The notes under the pieces: model-generated
What the model saw: only the letters and a program-made list of their open reading frames with translations
Databases searched by the model: none
What the model was told of the DNA's origin: nothing
Shown: one piece after another, positions 8,737-17,707 of the stretch
How the letters are laid out: each line of letters begins with the position of its first letter
How positions within the stretch are numbered: the stretch's first letter is position 1
Translations under genes and position numbers: made by a program
NCBI RefSeq assembly: GCF_000765215.1
Contig: NZ_JPJE01000006.1
Coordinates: forward strand, 62,001 to 126,000
Length of the DNA stretch: 64,000 bases
Origin: Eubacterium sp. ER2
GTDB lineage: Bacteria; Bacillota; Clostridia; Lachnospirales; Lachnospiraceae
Direction: 5' to 3'

Positions 8737-9720
8737 GTGAGCTATCTGCAGACACAGGACAGGATCCGGGTGGACCAGAGGATGTACGAGCTACAGAAGC
8801 ACGGGACAAAGGAGTTCCCCTTCCAGGTATATTTTAATGATTTCCCGCACTTTCGGGATCATCTTGAGGACTGGCACTGCCATGCCGAGATGGAGTTTAC
8901 CGTGGCGCTCAAGGGGGCCTTTGAGTGCGGACTGAATGAAAGGCGGTACAGGATCGAGGCGGGAGAAGGTATATTTGTGAATTCGGGCGTGCTGCATATG
9001 TACCGCGCCCTCGGCAAATACGAGGACAGTGAGAGCATATCCATTGTCTTTCTCCCCCAGTTTCTCTCAGGAGGGACGGAGAATCTGATCTTTCATAAAT
9101 TCATTGAGCCGGTCATGGAGGATGCCGGGATGCGGGGAGAGCCTCTGCGCCGCGGAAGCGGCTGGCAGGAGGAGCTGCTCGTCTGTCTGCGCAGGCTGTA
9201 CTGTCTGAGCAGAGAGGACGGCTGGCTGACAGAGATGCGCCTTAGGAACCAGCTCTCCCAGGCATGGGAGCTTTTTATCAGAAACTATGCCAGGGGGGAC
9301 GAGGCGGCGGAAAAGCCTTCCAGGGAAATGATCTATGAGGAGAGGGCAAGGAGGATCCTGCAGTTCATCCAGGAGCACTACTGTGAGGACATCACAGTGG
9401 AGGATGTGGCGGAGCAGGTCCACATCAGCAGGACAGAGTGCTTCCGGTGCTTTCAGAAGATCACCGGGCAGAGCCCTAAGAGCTATCTGAACAGTTACCG
9501 GATCAGACAGGCTATGCGCCAGCTGGAGACAACGGATGACAGTATCACAGCGATCTGTTTTTCATGCGGGTTCAACAGCATGAGCTATTTTGTGAAGCGG
9601 TTCCGGGAGAGCGCCGGCATCTCGCCGGGAAAATACCGGGAACTGACAAGACGAAAGGGAAACACAGAGGAGCTGAACATGAATACGCAGCAAAAGAAAG
9701 GAGATCAGGAACATGCTTGA
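8737..9720 (+). CDS. AraC-family regulator with N-terminal cupin
   Basis: The N-terminal half is a cupin sensor domain (HLEDWHCHAEMEFTVALKG, GIFVNSGVLHM). The last ~100 residues form an AraC DNA-binding domain (VEDVAEQVHISRTECFRCFQK; SITAICFSCGFNSMSYF). An ATG at 8716 is in frame, but the ribosome binding site AAAGGAGGGG (8721-8730) lies downstream of it, so the GTG at 8737 is the better start (327 aa). The C-terminal tail overlaps the SufC-like gene by 8 nt, which ties this regulator to an Fe-S cluster assembly operon. The ligand is unknown. Confidence 0.8.
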   Translation: MSYLQTQDRIRVDQRMYELQKHGTKEFPFQVYFNDFPHFRDHLEDWHCHAEMEFTVALKGAFECGLNERRYRIEAGEGIFVNSGVLHMYRALGKYEDSESISIVFLPQFLSGGTENLIFHKFIEPVMEDAGMRGEPLRRGSGWQEELLVCLRRLYCLSREDGWLTEMRLRNQLSQAWELFIRNYARGDEAAEKPSREMIYEERARRILQFIQEHYCEDITVEDVAEQVHISRTECFRCFQKITGQSPKSYLNSYRIRQAMRQLETTDDSITAICFSCGFNSMSYFVKRFRESAGISPGKYRELTRRKGNTEELNMNTQQKKGDQEHA

Positions 9721-10438
9721 AGTAAAGAACCTGACTTTTAAAGTGAATGAAAACGGTGTGGAGCGAAGCATCGTGAAGGATATCAGCTTTACCGTGGAGA
9801 ACGGGGAGATGCTGGTGATCACAGGGCCCAATGGGGGAGGGAAATCCACCCTGGCAAAGGTGCTGATGGGGATTGAGAAGGCGGATGCCGGACAGATCAT
9901 CCTGGACGGGGAGGATATCTCCGGATATGATATCGACCACCGCGCAAAAGCGGGAATCGGCTTTGCCTTCCAGCAGCCCCCGCGATTTAAGGGGATGACA
10001 GTGGACCGCCTGCTGTCCTTGGCGGCAGGTGAACCGCTTCCGGAGCAGGTGGCCTGCCGGATGCTCAGTTCGGTGGGACTGTGCGCGAAGGAGTATTTAA
10101 AGAGGGAGATCGACGGGACGCTCTCAGGAGGAGAGATGAAGCGGATCGAGATCGCCACAGTGCTGGCCAAGAGCCATAAGCTGTGTATTTTCGATGAGCC
10201 CGAGGCGGGCATTGACCTGTGGAGCTTTTCCATGCTCATACAGCAGTTTGAAAGAATCCACGAGAAGAAGGATCAGATGCTGATCCTGATCTCCCACCAG
10301 GAGAGGATCATCCGCATGGCGGACAGGATCATGGTCATTGACGATGGACGGATCAAGAATATCGGCCCGAGGGAGGAAGTGCTCCCCACGCTCCTCAAGG
10401 AGGAGCCGTCCTGCACATGTATGGATCAGCAGGCGTAA
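9713..10438 (+). CDS. SufC-like ATPase of a minimal Fe-S assembly system (SmsC)
   Basis: An ABC-type ATPase of 241 aa with no membrane partner. It has Walker A (GPNGGGKST), Q-loop (FAFQQPPR), signature (LSGGEMKRIE), Walker B (LCIFDEPEAGID) and H-loop (SHQ). DEPEAGID is characteristic of SufC rather than transporter ATPases. With the next gene it forms the two-component SufCB-like pair described as SMS (SUF-like minimal system) in anaerobes, which builds Fe-S clusters in the cytoplasm. No sufS or sufU is next to it. Start AACATG has GGAGATC upstream. Confidence 0.85.
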   Translation: MLEVKNLTFKVNENGVERSIVKDISFTVENGEMLVITGPNGGGKSTLAKVLMGIEKADAGQIILDGEDISGYDIDHRAKAGIGFAFQQPPRFKGMTVDRLLSLAAGEPLPEQVACRMLSSVGLCAKEYLKREIDGTLSGGEMKRIEIATVLAKSHKLCIFDEPEAGIDLWSFSMLIQQFERIHEKKDQMLILISHQERIIRMADRIMVIDDGRIKNIGPREEVLPTLLKEEPSCTCMDQQA

Positions 10439-10476
10439 GAAGCGGAAGAAAGCAAAAAGAGAGGAGAAGATGACAG

Positions 10477-11409
10477 ATGCCAGCATTATTAGATAAGATC
10501 ACAGAACAGGTGCTGCGGCAGATAGACAGCGGCTCCGGATTTAAGCAGGAGGGCGCTTTCAATCTCCGCCAGAACGGAATTTCCCTGTGCCACGGCAGCA
10601 CGGAGCATATTAAGATAAAGAAAAAGGAAGACAAGCCTGGTATAGATGTATATATAGACGGGGACACAAAGGGCGAGCAGGTGCATATCCCGGTTGTGGT
10701 GAGCGCCTCCGGCATGGTGGATATTGTGTACAACGATTTCTATATCGCTGACGGCGCGGACGTCACGATCGTAGCCGGCTGCGGCATCCACAACAGCGGC
10801 TGCGATGAGAGTCGTCACGACGGTATCCATGCCTTCCACGTGGGGAAGGGGGCCAATGTCCGCTACGAGGAGAAGCACTACGGTGAGGGTGAGGGAACAG
10901 GAGCCCGGGTCCTGAATCCGGTGACAAAGATCTATATGGAAGAGGATTCCATGTTTACCCTGGATACGGCCCAGATCAAGGGCGTGGACTCCACCGTGAG
11001 AGAGACTGAGGTGACTATGGGAGCCGGAGCGAAGCTCTATGTGGTGGAGAAGCTGATGACCCACGACAATCAGAAGGCGGAGTCCAACATGGCCGTTTAC
11101 ATGAAGGGGGAGGACAGCTCCGCCCAGATTATCTCCCGGTCTGTGGCAAAGGGAAGCTCTACCCAGGTCTTCCATCCAAGGGCTGTGGGAGAGGCAAAAT
11201 GCCACGCCCACATCCAGTGCGACTCTATTATCATGGATGAGGCGCAGGTGCGCTCCATCCCGGAGATCGACGCCCGCCATCTGGACGCGGCAATCATCCA
11301 TGAGGCTGCCATCGGAAGGATCAACAACGAGCAGCTCATCAAGCTGCGCACCTTCGGAATGACTGAGGAAGAGGCAGAAGGCGTGATCGTGGAGGCGTTT
11401 TTGAATTAA
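10477..11409 (+). CDS. SufB/SufD-like scaffold of a minimal Fe-S system (SmsB)
   Basis: A 310-aa right-handed beta-helix protein of the SufBD family, shorter than classical SufB (~470 aa) as expected for the minimal system. The conserved C-terminal region reads VGEAKCHAHIQCDSIIMD, RSIPEIDARHLDA, HEAAIGRINNEQL; C237 (in AKCHAH, by family analogy) and the following His/Glu residues are the likely cluster ligands. AGCGIHNSGCDESRHDG contributes further Cys. It lies 38 nt after smsC and closes the operon at a terminator. Confidence 0.85.
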   Translation: MPALLDKITEQVLRQIDSGSGFKQEGAFNLRQNGISLCHGSTEHIKIKKKEDKPGIDVYIDGDTKGEQVHIPVVVSASGMVDIVYNDFYIADGADVTIVAGCGIHNSGCDESRHDGIHAFHVGKGANVRYEEKHYGEGEGTGARVLNPVTKIYMEEDSMFTLDTAQIKGVDSTVRETEVTMGAGAKLYVVEKLMTHDNQKAESNMAVYMKGEDSSAQIISRSVAKGSSTQVFHPRAVGEAKCHAHIQCDSIIMDEAQVRSIPEIDARHLDAAIIHEAAIGRINNEQLIKLRTFGMTEEEAEGVIVEAFLN

Positions 11410-11453
11410 GTTCATAAGAGCTGTTATATCAGGAACATAATCGTAGATTTAAT

Positions 11454-11501
11454 AAAGGACAGGTAAATGAGGTGGAATTCCACTTTATTTACCTGTCCTT
11501 T
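11454..11501. terminator. Bidirectional terminator between smsB and the LacI gene
   Basis: A 14-bp perfect stem (11454-11467 with 11488-11501) ending in TTT on the plus strand and with AAA on the left arm. An inner palindrome (GTGGAATTCCAC) extends the hairpin. It lies between two convergent stop codons. Confidence 0.8.
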
Positions 11502-11503
11502 GA

Positions 11504-12526
11504 TTATCTTTGTGTATACATTTTTTCAGATCCCCGCAAACGTATTTCCGGAATCAAAGATGTACGGATTTTTTCGTGATTTGTTGAAGAGGAGATACGT
11601 TTTAAGATAGTTTCGGCGGCATATTCACCTATACTAAAGGTTCTTTTGACTATGGAGGTGATATTAAAATTCAGGCTCCAAAGCAGCTCTACATCACCAA
11701 ACGCCACGATTGATATATCTTTTCCAATCTGTAGATCATGTGTCAAAAGATATTTTACAAGTCCCAGGGTAAAAATGGTATCAGCAGTAAAAATAGCTGT
11801 TGGAGGTGGGCTGAGTGAAAACAGGTCGGAAGCCATTTCATAGGCGGTATCAATTTTTGAAGGCCCAAATTTTACATAATTTGGATTGACGGGTTTTCCG
11901 CAATTTGTCAAAGCATCAATATATCCTTGATGACGCTGATGCATATAGAGAATTTCAGGTTTTCCGCACATGATAGCAATTCTCTCATGACCATTTCTGA
12001 GCAGAAGAGATGTGGCATCAAAGGCGCCTTCCTGTTCAGCCATGAAAATGTTGTCAAAACTGGAACACTTCATATCTCTTCCTACAACTACAACGGGAAC
12101 AGATAAATCCTGCAGAGCAGAGATGGTTGCAGGCAGAAAGGCCCCTTTATTATTGACCGGAGAAATGATAATCCCGTCAATATTTTGGTGAGAGAGTTCT
12201 CTGATTAGCTCCAGTTCTTTTTTTTCGTCTTCGTTAGAAGAAAAGTACATGATGTTAAAATGCGCTTTTTCGAAAGGATCGTTCAGTCCGGTCAAGATCT
12301 CGGCGTAAAAGCTGTCTGTGATGTTAGGGAGTAGGACGGCTATGGTGTTATAGGTTTGTACCTTGACTGTTTGACCTTTCGGACGCTGATAATTTGTCTG
12401 AATGAGAATTTCTTCCACCAAATCTCTGGTTTCTTTTTTTACATATCCGTTCCCGTGTATTACACGGGAAACAGTAGCAACGGATACGCCTGCCATCTGA
12501 GCGATATCCCTGATAGTAGCTGCCAT
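11504..12526 (-). CDS. LacI-family transcriptional regulator
   Basis: A full-length LacI/GalR repressor (340 aa). The N-terminal helix-turn-helix (IRDIAQMAGVSVATVSRVIHG) is followed by the hinge and a periplasmic-binding-protein-like effector domain (TIAVLLPNITDSFYAEIL, IDGIIISPV, PTAIFTADT). It is divergent from the orphan RarA-domain/MFS/purine-permease genes, which it probably controls. Palindromes in the 300-nt intergenic gap are possible operators. Codon use is AT-richer than in flanking genes, suggesting this block was acquired. The effector is unknown; a sugar or purine nucleoside would fit. Confidence 0.88.
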   Translation of the reverse strand: MAATIRDIAQMAGVSVATVSRVIHGNGYVKKETRDLVEEILIQTNYQRPKGQTVKVQTYNTIAVLLPNITDSFYAEILTGLNDPFEKAHFNIMYFSSNEDEKKELELIRELSHQNIDGIIISPVNNKGAFLPATISALQDLSVPVVVVGRDMKCSSFDNIFMAEQEGAFDATSLLLRNGHERIAIMCGKPEILYMHQRHQGYIDALTNCGKPVNPNYVKFGPSKIDTAYEMASDLFSLSPPPTAIFTADTIFTLGLVKYLLTHDLQIGKDISIVAFGDVELLWSLNFNITSIVKRTFSIGEYAAETILKRISSSTNHEKIRTSLIPEIRLRGSEKMYTQR

Positions 12527-12671
12527 TTTTTACCTCGCTTGCATTTATACAAAGTAGTAGTGTTTATAGACCCTCTCCAAGGTCTGAATAATCTGTTTTA
12601 TAATTGTTAATTTATTATATCATATCTCTCTTGCGAAAGCCAACGGTTGAAGTGTAACAAAGTGAATGAAA

Positions 12672-12702
12672 TTACATGTAAAATTGTGTATTATTGCACA
12701 TA
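12672..12702. promoter_or_regulatory. Palindromes, candidate LacI-family operators
   Basis: TTACATGTAA (12672-12681) is a perfect 10-bp palindrome, and TGTGTATTATTGCACA, starting near 12686, is an imperfect 16-bp one (12 of 16 positions symmetric). Both lie 35-65 nt upstream of the predicted -35 box of the divergent operon. Which one binds the repressor is not determined. Confidence 0.35.
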
Positions 12703-12733
12703 TAAAATGTAATTAAATTGTAAAAAATGCGAA

Positions 12734-12762
12734 TTGAATAGAGAGAGATGTATTGATATAAT
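12734..12762 (+). promoter_or_regulatory. Promoter of the RarA-domain/MFS/permease operon
   Basis: TTGAAT (12734-12739), 17-nt spacer, TATAAT (12757-12762). It lies ~70 nt upstream of the first gene. Confidence 0.6.
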
Positions 12763-12833
12763 TGCAAATATAAAGGATCCGGATAATATGTAGCATGTTA
12801 CACAAACTAAATAAAAGAAAGAGGTAAATAGAG

Positions 12834-13463
12834 ATGGCAGAATTTATGAAATATGATCCGTGGGCTAAGATTACAACAAGAAATGGATTTGCAGGCGATG
12901 AGATTATCTCAATGTTGCAAAAGTCGATCAGAAAAGCAAAAGAAGAGAATGCAATCAGAGCGGCTTATGAGATGTATATTACAAGTCCTCAAATGGAAGA
13001 AAAGCTGTGGAGACGTCTGCTGGCCATTAGTGTAGAGGATATTGGATTCGGAGATCCAAATGCCTGCGTCTATGTATGGACGTTAAATCAGATCCGCAAA
13101 GAATTTCTCTATGCAGACGGGGACAGGTCTCTGTTTTTTATTCAGGCTATCAGGTATCTTTGCAGATGTAAAAAAGAACGTTCCTCGGATCATATCAAAT
13201 GCAGGATTATGGCGGAGTTTGAACACGGGAAAACACTGGAAATACCTGATTATGCGTATGATATGCATACCCAGAAAGGGAAAGCAATGGGCCGTGATGT
13301 GATTCATTTCCTTGAAGATGCCAGCTGTGTTACACCAGAGCTTGAGGATGAGGAGTTTAAAAAGATAAAGGCAGACTATATCAAATTTTGTAAGGAAGAT
13401 AAAGACAGGATGGAGGGTAGGCCGGAAACAGAGCCTTTTGAATACAATGGATGGCAGTATTGA
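12834..13463 (+). CDS. Orphan RarA/MgsA C-terminal-domain protein
   Basis: A 209-aa cytoplasmic protein. Residues ~20-150 resemble the C-terminal region of replication-associated AAA+ ATPase RarA/MgsA. DEIISMLQKSIRKA corresponds to the (Y)DLISALHKS helix, RRLLAISVEDIGFGDPNA to RRLVRMASEDIGLADP, and YAYDMHTQKGKAMG to the region around KGYKYAHDY. There is no Walker A, Walker B or sensor motif, so the ATPase half is absent rather than damaged; the protein starts right before the shared domain with a normal ribosome binding site. Its position ahead of two transporter genes, under a LacI-type regulator, is odd for a replication factor. Function unknown; similarity judged by eye. Confidence 0.6.
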   Translation: MAEFMKYDPWAKITTRNGFAGDEIISMLQKSIRKAKEENAIRAAYEMYITSPQMEEKLWRRLLAISVEDIGFGDPNACVYVWTLNQIRKEFLYADGDRSLFFIQAIRYLCRCKKERSSDHIKCRIMAEFEHGKTLEIPDYAYDMHTQKGKAMGRDVIHFLEDASCVTPELEDEEFKKIKADYIKFCKEDKDRMEGRPETEPFEYNGWQY

Positions 13464-13489
13464 TAGCTGATTGAGAAAGAGGTGATACT

Positions 13490-14704
13490 ATGGAAAAAAC
13501 TGTGAGTAATGGGATAAGGATGCACGCTTTTTATGTGTTTATGCTTATTTTTATGATTGCATTGGCAGTTACGACTACATTTATTGGCAATCTGACGCCC
13601 AATATTATTGAGCATTATGGCCTTAATTATTCACAGGCGGGAAATATAAATCTGTTTTTTCAGATTGGCGGCTTCGCATCTCTTTTACTTGGTGCCTTTT
13701 TTTCTGATAAGACGAAAAAAAGCAATATTATTATAGCTGCGGCCATTGTGATGAGTGCAGGGCTTTGCCTTATTGGTCTGGTACCGCCGTATATTTTTCT
13801 CCTGATCATTTTATTTGCTCTAGGCATGTCAACACAGATATTGAATATCCTTACATCAGGGTATACATGTGATATTGTATGTGCAGAAAAACAGAGCGGT
13901 TATGTAACATTTTTGCTGTCCTTTTACAGCATAGGATCCACAGTTGCTTCACAGCTCTCGATACGGCTTGAAGATTTTGTGTGGACGTCCCGATTTCTTA
14001 TCATAGGGATTGCCAGCGGTGTATTATCATTATTGTTTCTGGCGTCAAAGCTTATTTTAAAAGAACCTGATAATATCGGAATTGAGGAGGCGGCATCTGT
14101 AGAAAGGGCGGAGAAAAATCCATATTCGCTGGCCCATCTTGGAAAAATGCTTCACAATTACAGATATTTTCTAATTCTGATCATGGCATTTTTATATACG
14201 GGACACCAGACAACCATTACAATGTGGTTCCCTACCTATCTGACAGAGGATCTGAAATTTTCAGCTGCTTTCATGGGCAGTGTGATTTCGCTATACTGGA
14301 CCGGAGTGCTGATCGGGCGCATATTATATACTTTTGTTTTTAAAAAGATAAAGGCGGCAGTGTTTATAATGGTCACATCTATCCTCGGAAGCGTGCTGCT
14401 TGCTGTGGCCATTCTGGGCGGAACGCAGATCCTATGGCAGATAGGAGTGGCTGGCCTTGGAATTCTGACGGGAGCCTTGTTTCCCCTGTTTATTATGTTG
14501 GGATGCTCTCTTTTCCCGCAGAATTCCGGAAGTGCAAGCTCCTTTGTGGGTGTAGCTTTTGCACTGGGTTCTGCACTGTTCCCCTATATGCTTGGCTTTG
14601 TGGCAGAGTATGTGGAACTGAGAATTGCTATATATATTTCAGTATTAGCGTTGTTGGTTATCGGTATTTTGATTCCAGCAGGAAGATTTAACAGTGATAA
14701 ATAA
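13490..14704 (+). CDS. MFS transporter
   Basis: A 404-aa protein with 12 predicted membrane helices split by a polar loop (residues ~195-220), as in the major facilitator superfamily. The loop after helix 2 (GAFFSDKTKKSN) is a variant of the MFS A-motif. It lies 26 nt after the RarA-domain gene in one operon. With the purine permease downstream, a nucleoside or sugar substrate is possible, but nothing in the sequence fixes it. Confidence 0.85.
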   Translation: MEKTVSNGIRMHAFYVFMLIFMIALAVTTTFIGNLTPNIIEHYGLNYSQAGNINLFFQIGGFASLLLGAFFSDKTKKSNIIIAAAIVMSAGLCLIGLVPPYIFLLIILFALGMSTQILNILTSGYTCDIVCAEKQSGYVTFLLSFYSIGSTVASQLSIRLEDFVWTSRFLIIGIASGVLSLLFLASKLILKEPDNIGIEEAASVERAEKNPYSLAHLGKMLHNYRYFLILIMAFLYTGHQTTITMWFPTYLTEDLKFSAAFMGSVISLYWTGVLIGRILYTFVFKKIKAAVFIMVTSILGSVLLAVAILGGTQILWQIGVAGLGILTGALFPLFIMLGCSLFPQNSGSASSFVGVAFALGSALFPYMLGFVAEYVELRIAIYISVLALLVIGILIPAGRFNSDK

Positions 14705-14712
14705 TAGCAGAG

Positions 14713-14748
14713 CAAGGTGCGGTATAGGAAAAGGTATGTCGCACCTTG
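14713..14748 (+). terminator. Hairpin between the MFS and purine permease genes
   Basis: CAAGGTGCG (14713-14721) pairs perfectly with CGCACCTTG (14740-14748), followed by GTTTC. It may be a weak terminator or processing site that lowers expression of the permease. Confidence 0.5.
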
Positions 14749-14791
14749 GTTTCTGTATAGATTATCAGATATTGTGGAAGAGAGGAAGAAA

Positions 14792-16165
14792 ATGAAGAAG
14801 CAGTTAGATAAAATTTTTCATCTGAGCGACAATAATACAAATATAAGGACAGAACTTGTTGCGGGAATCACTACATTTATGACTATGTCATACATTCTTG
14901 CGGTTAATCCATCGCTTCTTTCGGAGACGGGGATGGATAAAGGAGCTGTTTTTACGGCGACTGCTCTGGCTGCATTTGTCGGAACGTGGGCTATGGCATT
15001 GCTGTCAAATTACCCGGTTGCCCTTGCTCCTGGTATGGGACTGAATGCCTATTTTGTGTATACTGTTGTACAAAGCATGGGATATACATGGCAGATGGCA
15101 TTGGCGGCAGTTTTTATAGAAGGAATCATATTTATTATATTGTCCTTGTCTCATGTCAGAGAGGCTTTGTTTAATGCAATTCCTCAGAATCTCAAAAATG
15201 CGGTTTCTGTAGGCGTAGGAATTTACATTGCGTTTATAGGGCTGCAAAATGCAAAGATTGTTGTGGATAGCACGACTCTTGTTAAAATATACTCTTTTAA
15301 AAATTCTATTGATGAGGGAATGTTTAACCGTGAAGGAATTACAGTTGTACTGGGGCTGATAGGGATTCTGATTACATCTGTTTTAGTGATAAAAAAGGTG
15401 AAAGGAAATATTCTGTGGGGAATTTTGATCACTTGGGGATTGGGGATTATCTGTCAGCTGACGGGGGTATATACACCAGGTGAAGGCGCTCCCAGCCTGC
15501 TGCCGGATTTTTCAGGTGGTATCTCTGTACCGAGTCTTGCGCCTACTTTTATGAAATTTGATTTTTCGCAGGTTTTCTCTTTGGAATTTTTAGTTGTTAT
15601 GGCCGCGTTTCTTTTTGTGGACATGTTTGATACATTGGGAGCACTGATCGGAATAGCTGGGAGGGCCGATTTGTTGGACAAAGATGGAAAGCTGCCTCAT
15701 ATAAAAGGTGCGCTGACTGCTGATGCAATTGCTACAACAGTCGGAGCCGTATTTGGTACATCCACTACAACCACCTATATAGAAAGTGCCTCAGGAGTAG
15801 AAGAAGGAGGGCGTACGGGCCTGACGGCGATCATAACGGGCCTGCTTTTTTTGGCGGCACTTTTCTTGTCTCCTGTTTTTCTGGCTATCCCGTCATTTGC
15901 GACGGCACCGGCACTGGTTGTTGTTGGTTTTCTGATGATGACATCTATTACCAAGCTGGATTTTGAGGATATGACGGAGACAATTCCCTGTTTTATTGCT
16001 ATAATCGCTATGCCTTTTATGTACAGTATCTCAGAGGGTATTGCAATGGGTATTATTTCATATGTTATAATTAATGTCGTATGTGGTAACGCCAAAAAGA
16101 AAAGAATAACACTGCTGATGTATATTCTCATGGCGATCCTGCTGATAAAATATATATTGATTTAA
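14792..16165 (+). CDS. AzgA-type (NCS2) adenine/guanine/hypoxanthine permease
   Basis: A 457-aa membrane protein with ~12-14 helices. The AzgA signatures are clear: TELVAGITTFMTMSYILAVNP near the start, YPVALAPGMGLNAYF, FVDMFDTLGALIG, and GTSTTTTYIESASGVEEGGRTG, the conserved motif around helix 10. It imports purine bases with protons. An ATG-less upstream extension exists; the ATG at 14792, after GAGAGGAAG, gives the standard N-terminus. It is the last gene of the AT-rich block. Confidence 0.88.
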   Translation: MKKQLDKIFHLSDNNTNIRTELVAGITTFMTMSYILAVNPSLLSETGMDKGAVFTATALAAFVGTWAMALLSNYPVALAPGMGLNAYFVYTVVQSMGYTWQMALAAVFIEGIIFIILSLSHVREALFNAIPQNLKNAVSVGVGIYIAFIGLQNAKIVVDSTTLVKIYSFKNSIDEGMFNREGITVVLGLIGILITSVLVIKKVKGNILWGILITWGLGIICQLTGVYTPGEGAPSLLPDFSGGISVPSLAPTFMKFDFSQVFSLEFLVVMAAFLFVDMFDTLGALIGIAGRADLLDKDGKLPHIKGALTADAIATTVGAVFGTSTTTTYIESASGVEEGGRTGLTAIITGLLFLAALFLSPVFLAIPSFATAPALVVVGFLMMTSITKLDFEDMTETIPCFIAIIAMPFMYSISEGIAMGIISYVIINVVCGNAKKKRITLLMYILMAILLIKYILI

Positions 16166-16189
16166 TTTGTACAATGGAAAGGACAAGTT

Positions 16190-17602
16190 ATGAAAAAATA
16201 TGACGTGATCATTATCGGGGCAGGCCCGTCCGGGATCTTCTGCGCCTGCCGCCTGAAAGAGCTGGATCCGGACATAGAGATACTGATGATCGAGAAAGGG
16301 CGGTCCATAGAGGACCGCTCCTGCCCCAAGCGGGTGACAAAGGAATGTGTGGGATGCCGTCCCTGCTCCATCACCACCGGCTTTGCCGGGGCGGGGGCCT
16401 TCTCCGATGGAAAGCTGTCCCTCTCCCCGGATGTGGGAGGCACCCTGCCGGAAATACTGGGGTATGACAGGACACAGGAGCTGATCCGCAGGGCAGATGA
16501 GATCTATCTGAAATTCGGCGCGGACAAAAAGGTCTATGGTATCGATGACCCGGATGCCATTGACACCATACGGACAAAGGCCATCCGCGCCAATCTGAAG
16601 CTCATCGAATGTCCCATCCGCCATCTGGGGACAGAGGAAGGCTACAAGATTTACGCAAGGCTCCAGCAGCATCTGCTGGACGCGGGTGTGGAGATTTTAT
16701 TCCGCACTATGGTCCGGGATATCCTGGTGGAGGACGGCCGGGCCGTGGGCGTTGTGACGGAGGACGGACAGGAGTACCGCGCCGGGGCTATCGCGGCCGG
16801 CGTGGGAAGAGAGGGCTCCGAATGGTTTGCAAGGCTGTGTGAAAACCACCAGATCCAGACAAAGAGCGGCACAGTGGACGTGGGTGTCCGGGTGGAGGTC
16901 CGGGACGAGGTCATGAAGGAGCTGAACGAGAAGCTCTACGAGGCCAAGCTTGTCTACTATACCCCCACATTTGACGACAAGGTGCGGGTGTTCTGCACCA
17001 ACCCCTCAGGGGAGGTGGCCACAGAGTACTACGACGGCGGACTGGCTGTGGTAAACGGACACGCCTACAAGTCCCGGGACATGAAGACGCGGAACACCAA
17101 TTTTGCCCTCCTCGTGTCCAAGAATTTTACCGAGCCCTTCAAGTCCCCCATTGAATATGGAAAACACATTGCCCAGCTTGGAAATATGCTGAGCGGTGGA
17201 AAGATCCTTGTGCAGAGGTACGGGGATCTGAAGAGGGGACGGCGGACAACCGAGGAGCGGCTTGTGCGAAGCAATGTAGTGCCAACCCTGAAGGATGCAG
17301 TGCCCGGGGATCTCTCCCTTGTGCTGCCTCACCGGATCATGACAGCCATCCAGGAGATGATAGAGGCTCTGGATAAGGTGACGCCCGGCATTGCCAGCGA
17401 TGAGACCCTGCTCTACGGCGTGGAGGTGAAGTTTTACTCCAACAAGGTGGTGACGGACAGACAGTTCCGCACCTCCCTTCCAGGGCTCTACGCCATGGGG
17501 GACGGCGCATCCATCACAAGAGGGCTGATGCAGGCCTCTGCCAACGGGCTGTGTGTGGCGGAATGTATCGACGCAGAGCGAAAAGAGAATACGCAGGCAT
17601 AG
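16190..17602 (+). CDS. FAD-dependent dehydrogenase (COG2509-like)
   Basis: A 470-aa flavoprotein. The N-terminal Rossmann motif VIIIGAGPSGIFCACRL binds FAD, and a C-terminal GDGASITRGLMQASANG closes the FAD site. A cluster of Cys (CPKRVTKECVGCRPC) precedes GFAGAGAFSDGKLSLSPDVGG, typical of this uncharacterised family of predicted NAD(P)/FAD dehydrogenases found in anaerobes. GC content returns to the local norm here. It has its own ribosome binding site 24 nt after the permease; the substrate is unknown. Confidence 0.8.
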   Translation: MKKYDVIIIGAGPSGIFCACRLKELDPDIEILMIEKGRSIEDRSCPKRVTKECVGCRPCSITTGFAGAGAFSDGKLSLSPDVGGTLPEILGYDRTQELIRRADEIYLKFGADKKVYGIDDPDAIDTIRTKAIRANLKLIECPIRHLGTEEGYKIYARLQQHLLDAGVEILFRTMVRDILVEDGRAVGVVTEDGQEYRAGAIAAGVGREGSEWFARLCENHQIQTKSGTVDVGVRVEVRDEVMKELNEKLYEAKLVYYTPTFDDKVRVFCTNPSGEVATEYYDGGLAVVNGHAYKSRDMKTRNTNFALLVSKNFTEPFKSPIEYGKHIAQLGNMLSGGKILVQRYGDLKRGRRTTEERLVRSNVVPTLKDAVPGDLSLVLPHRIMTAIQEMIEALDKVTPGIASDETLLYGVEVKFYSNKVVTDRQFRTSLPGLYAMGDGASITRGLMQASANGLCVAECIDAERKENTQA

Positions 17603-17614
17603 CTCCTGCATGAC

Positions 17615-17650
17615 AACGCCCGGCTCTTGTATTTTTACAGGCCGGGCGTT
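17615..17650 (+). terminator. Hairpin ahead of the thiamine operon
   Basis: AACGCCCGGC (17615-17624) pairs with GCCGGGCGTT (17641-17650), 10 bp, with a U-rich loop and only weak downstream Ts. It probably terminates the flavoprotein transcript. No TPP riboswitch motif was seen in 17603-17707. Confidence 0.6.
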
Positions 17651-17707
17651 ATACTGTAACTAATTTTCCGGTACAACCGGGAAAAAAGAAAGAGGAGGGA
17701 GAACGGC

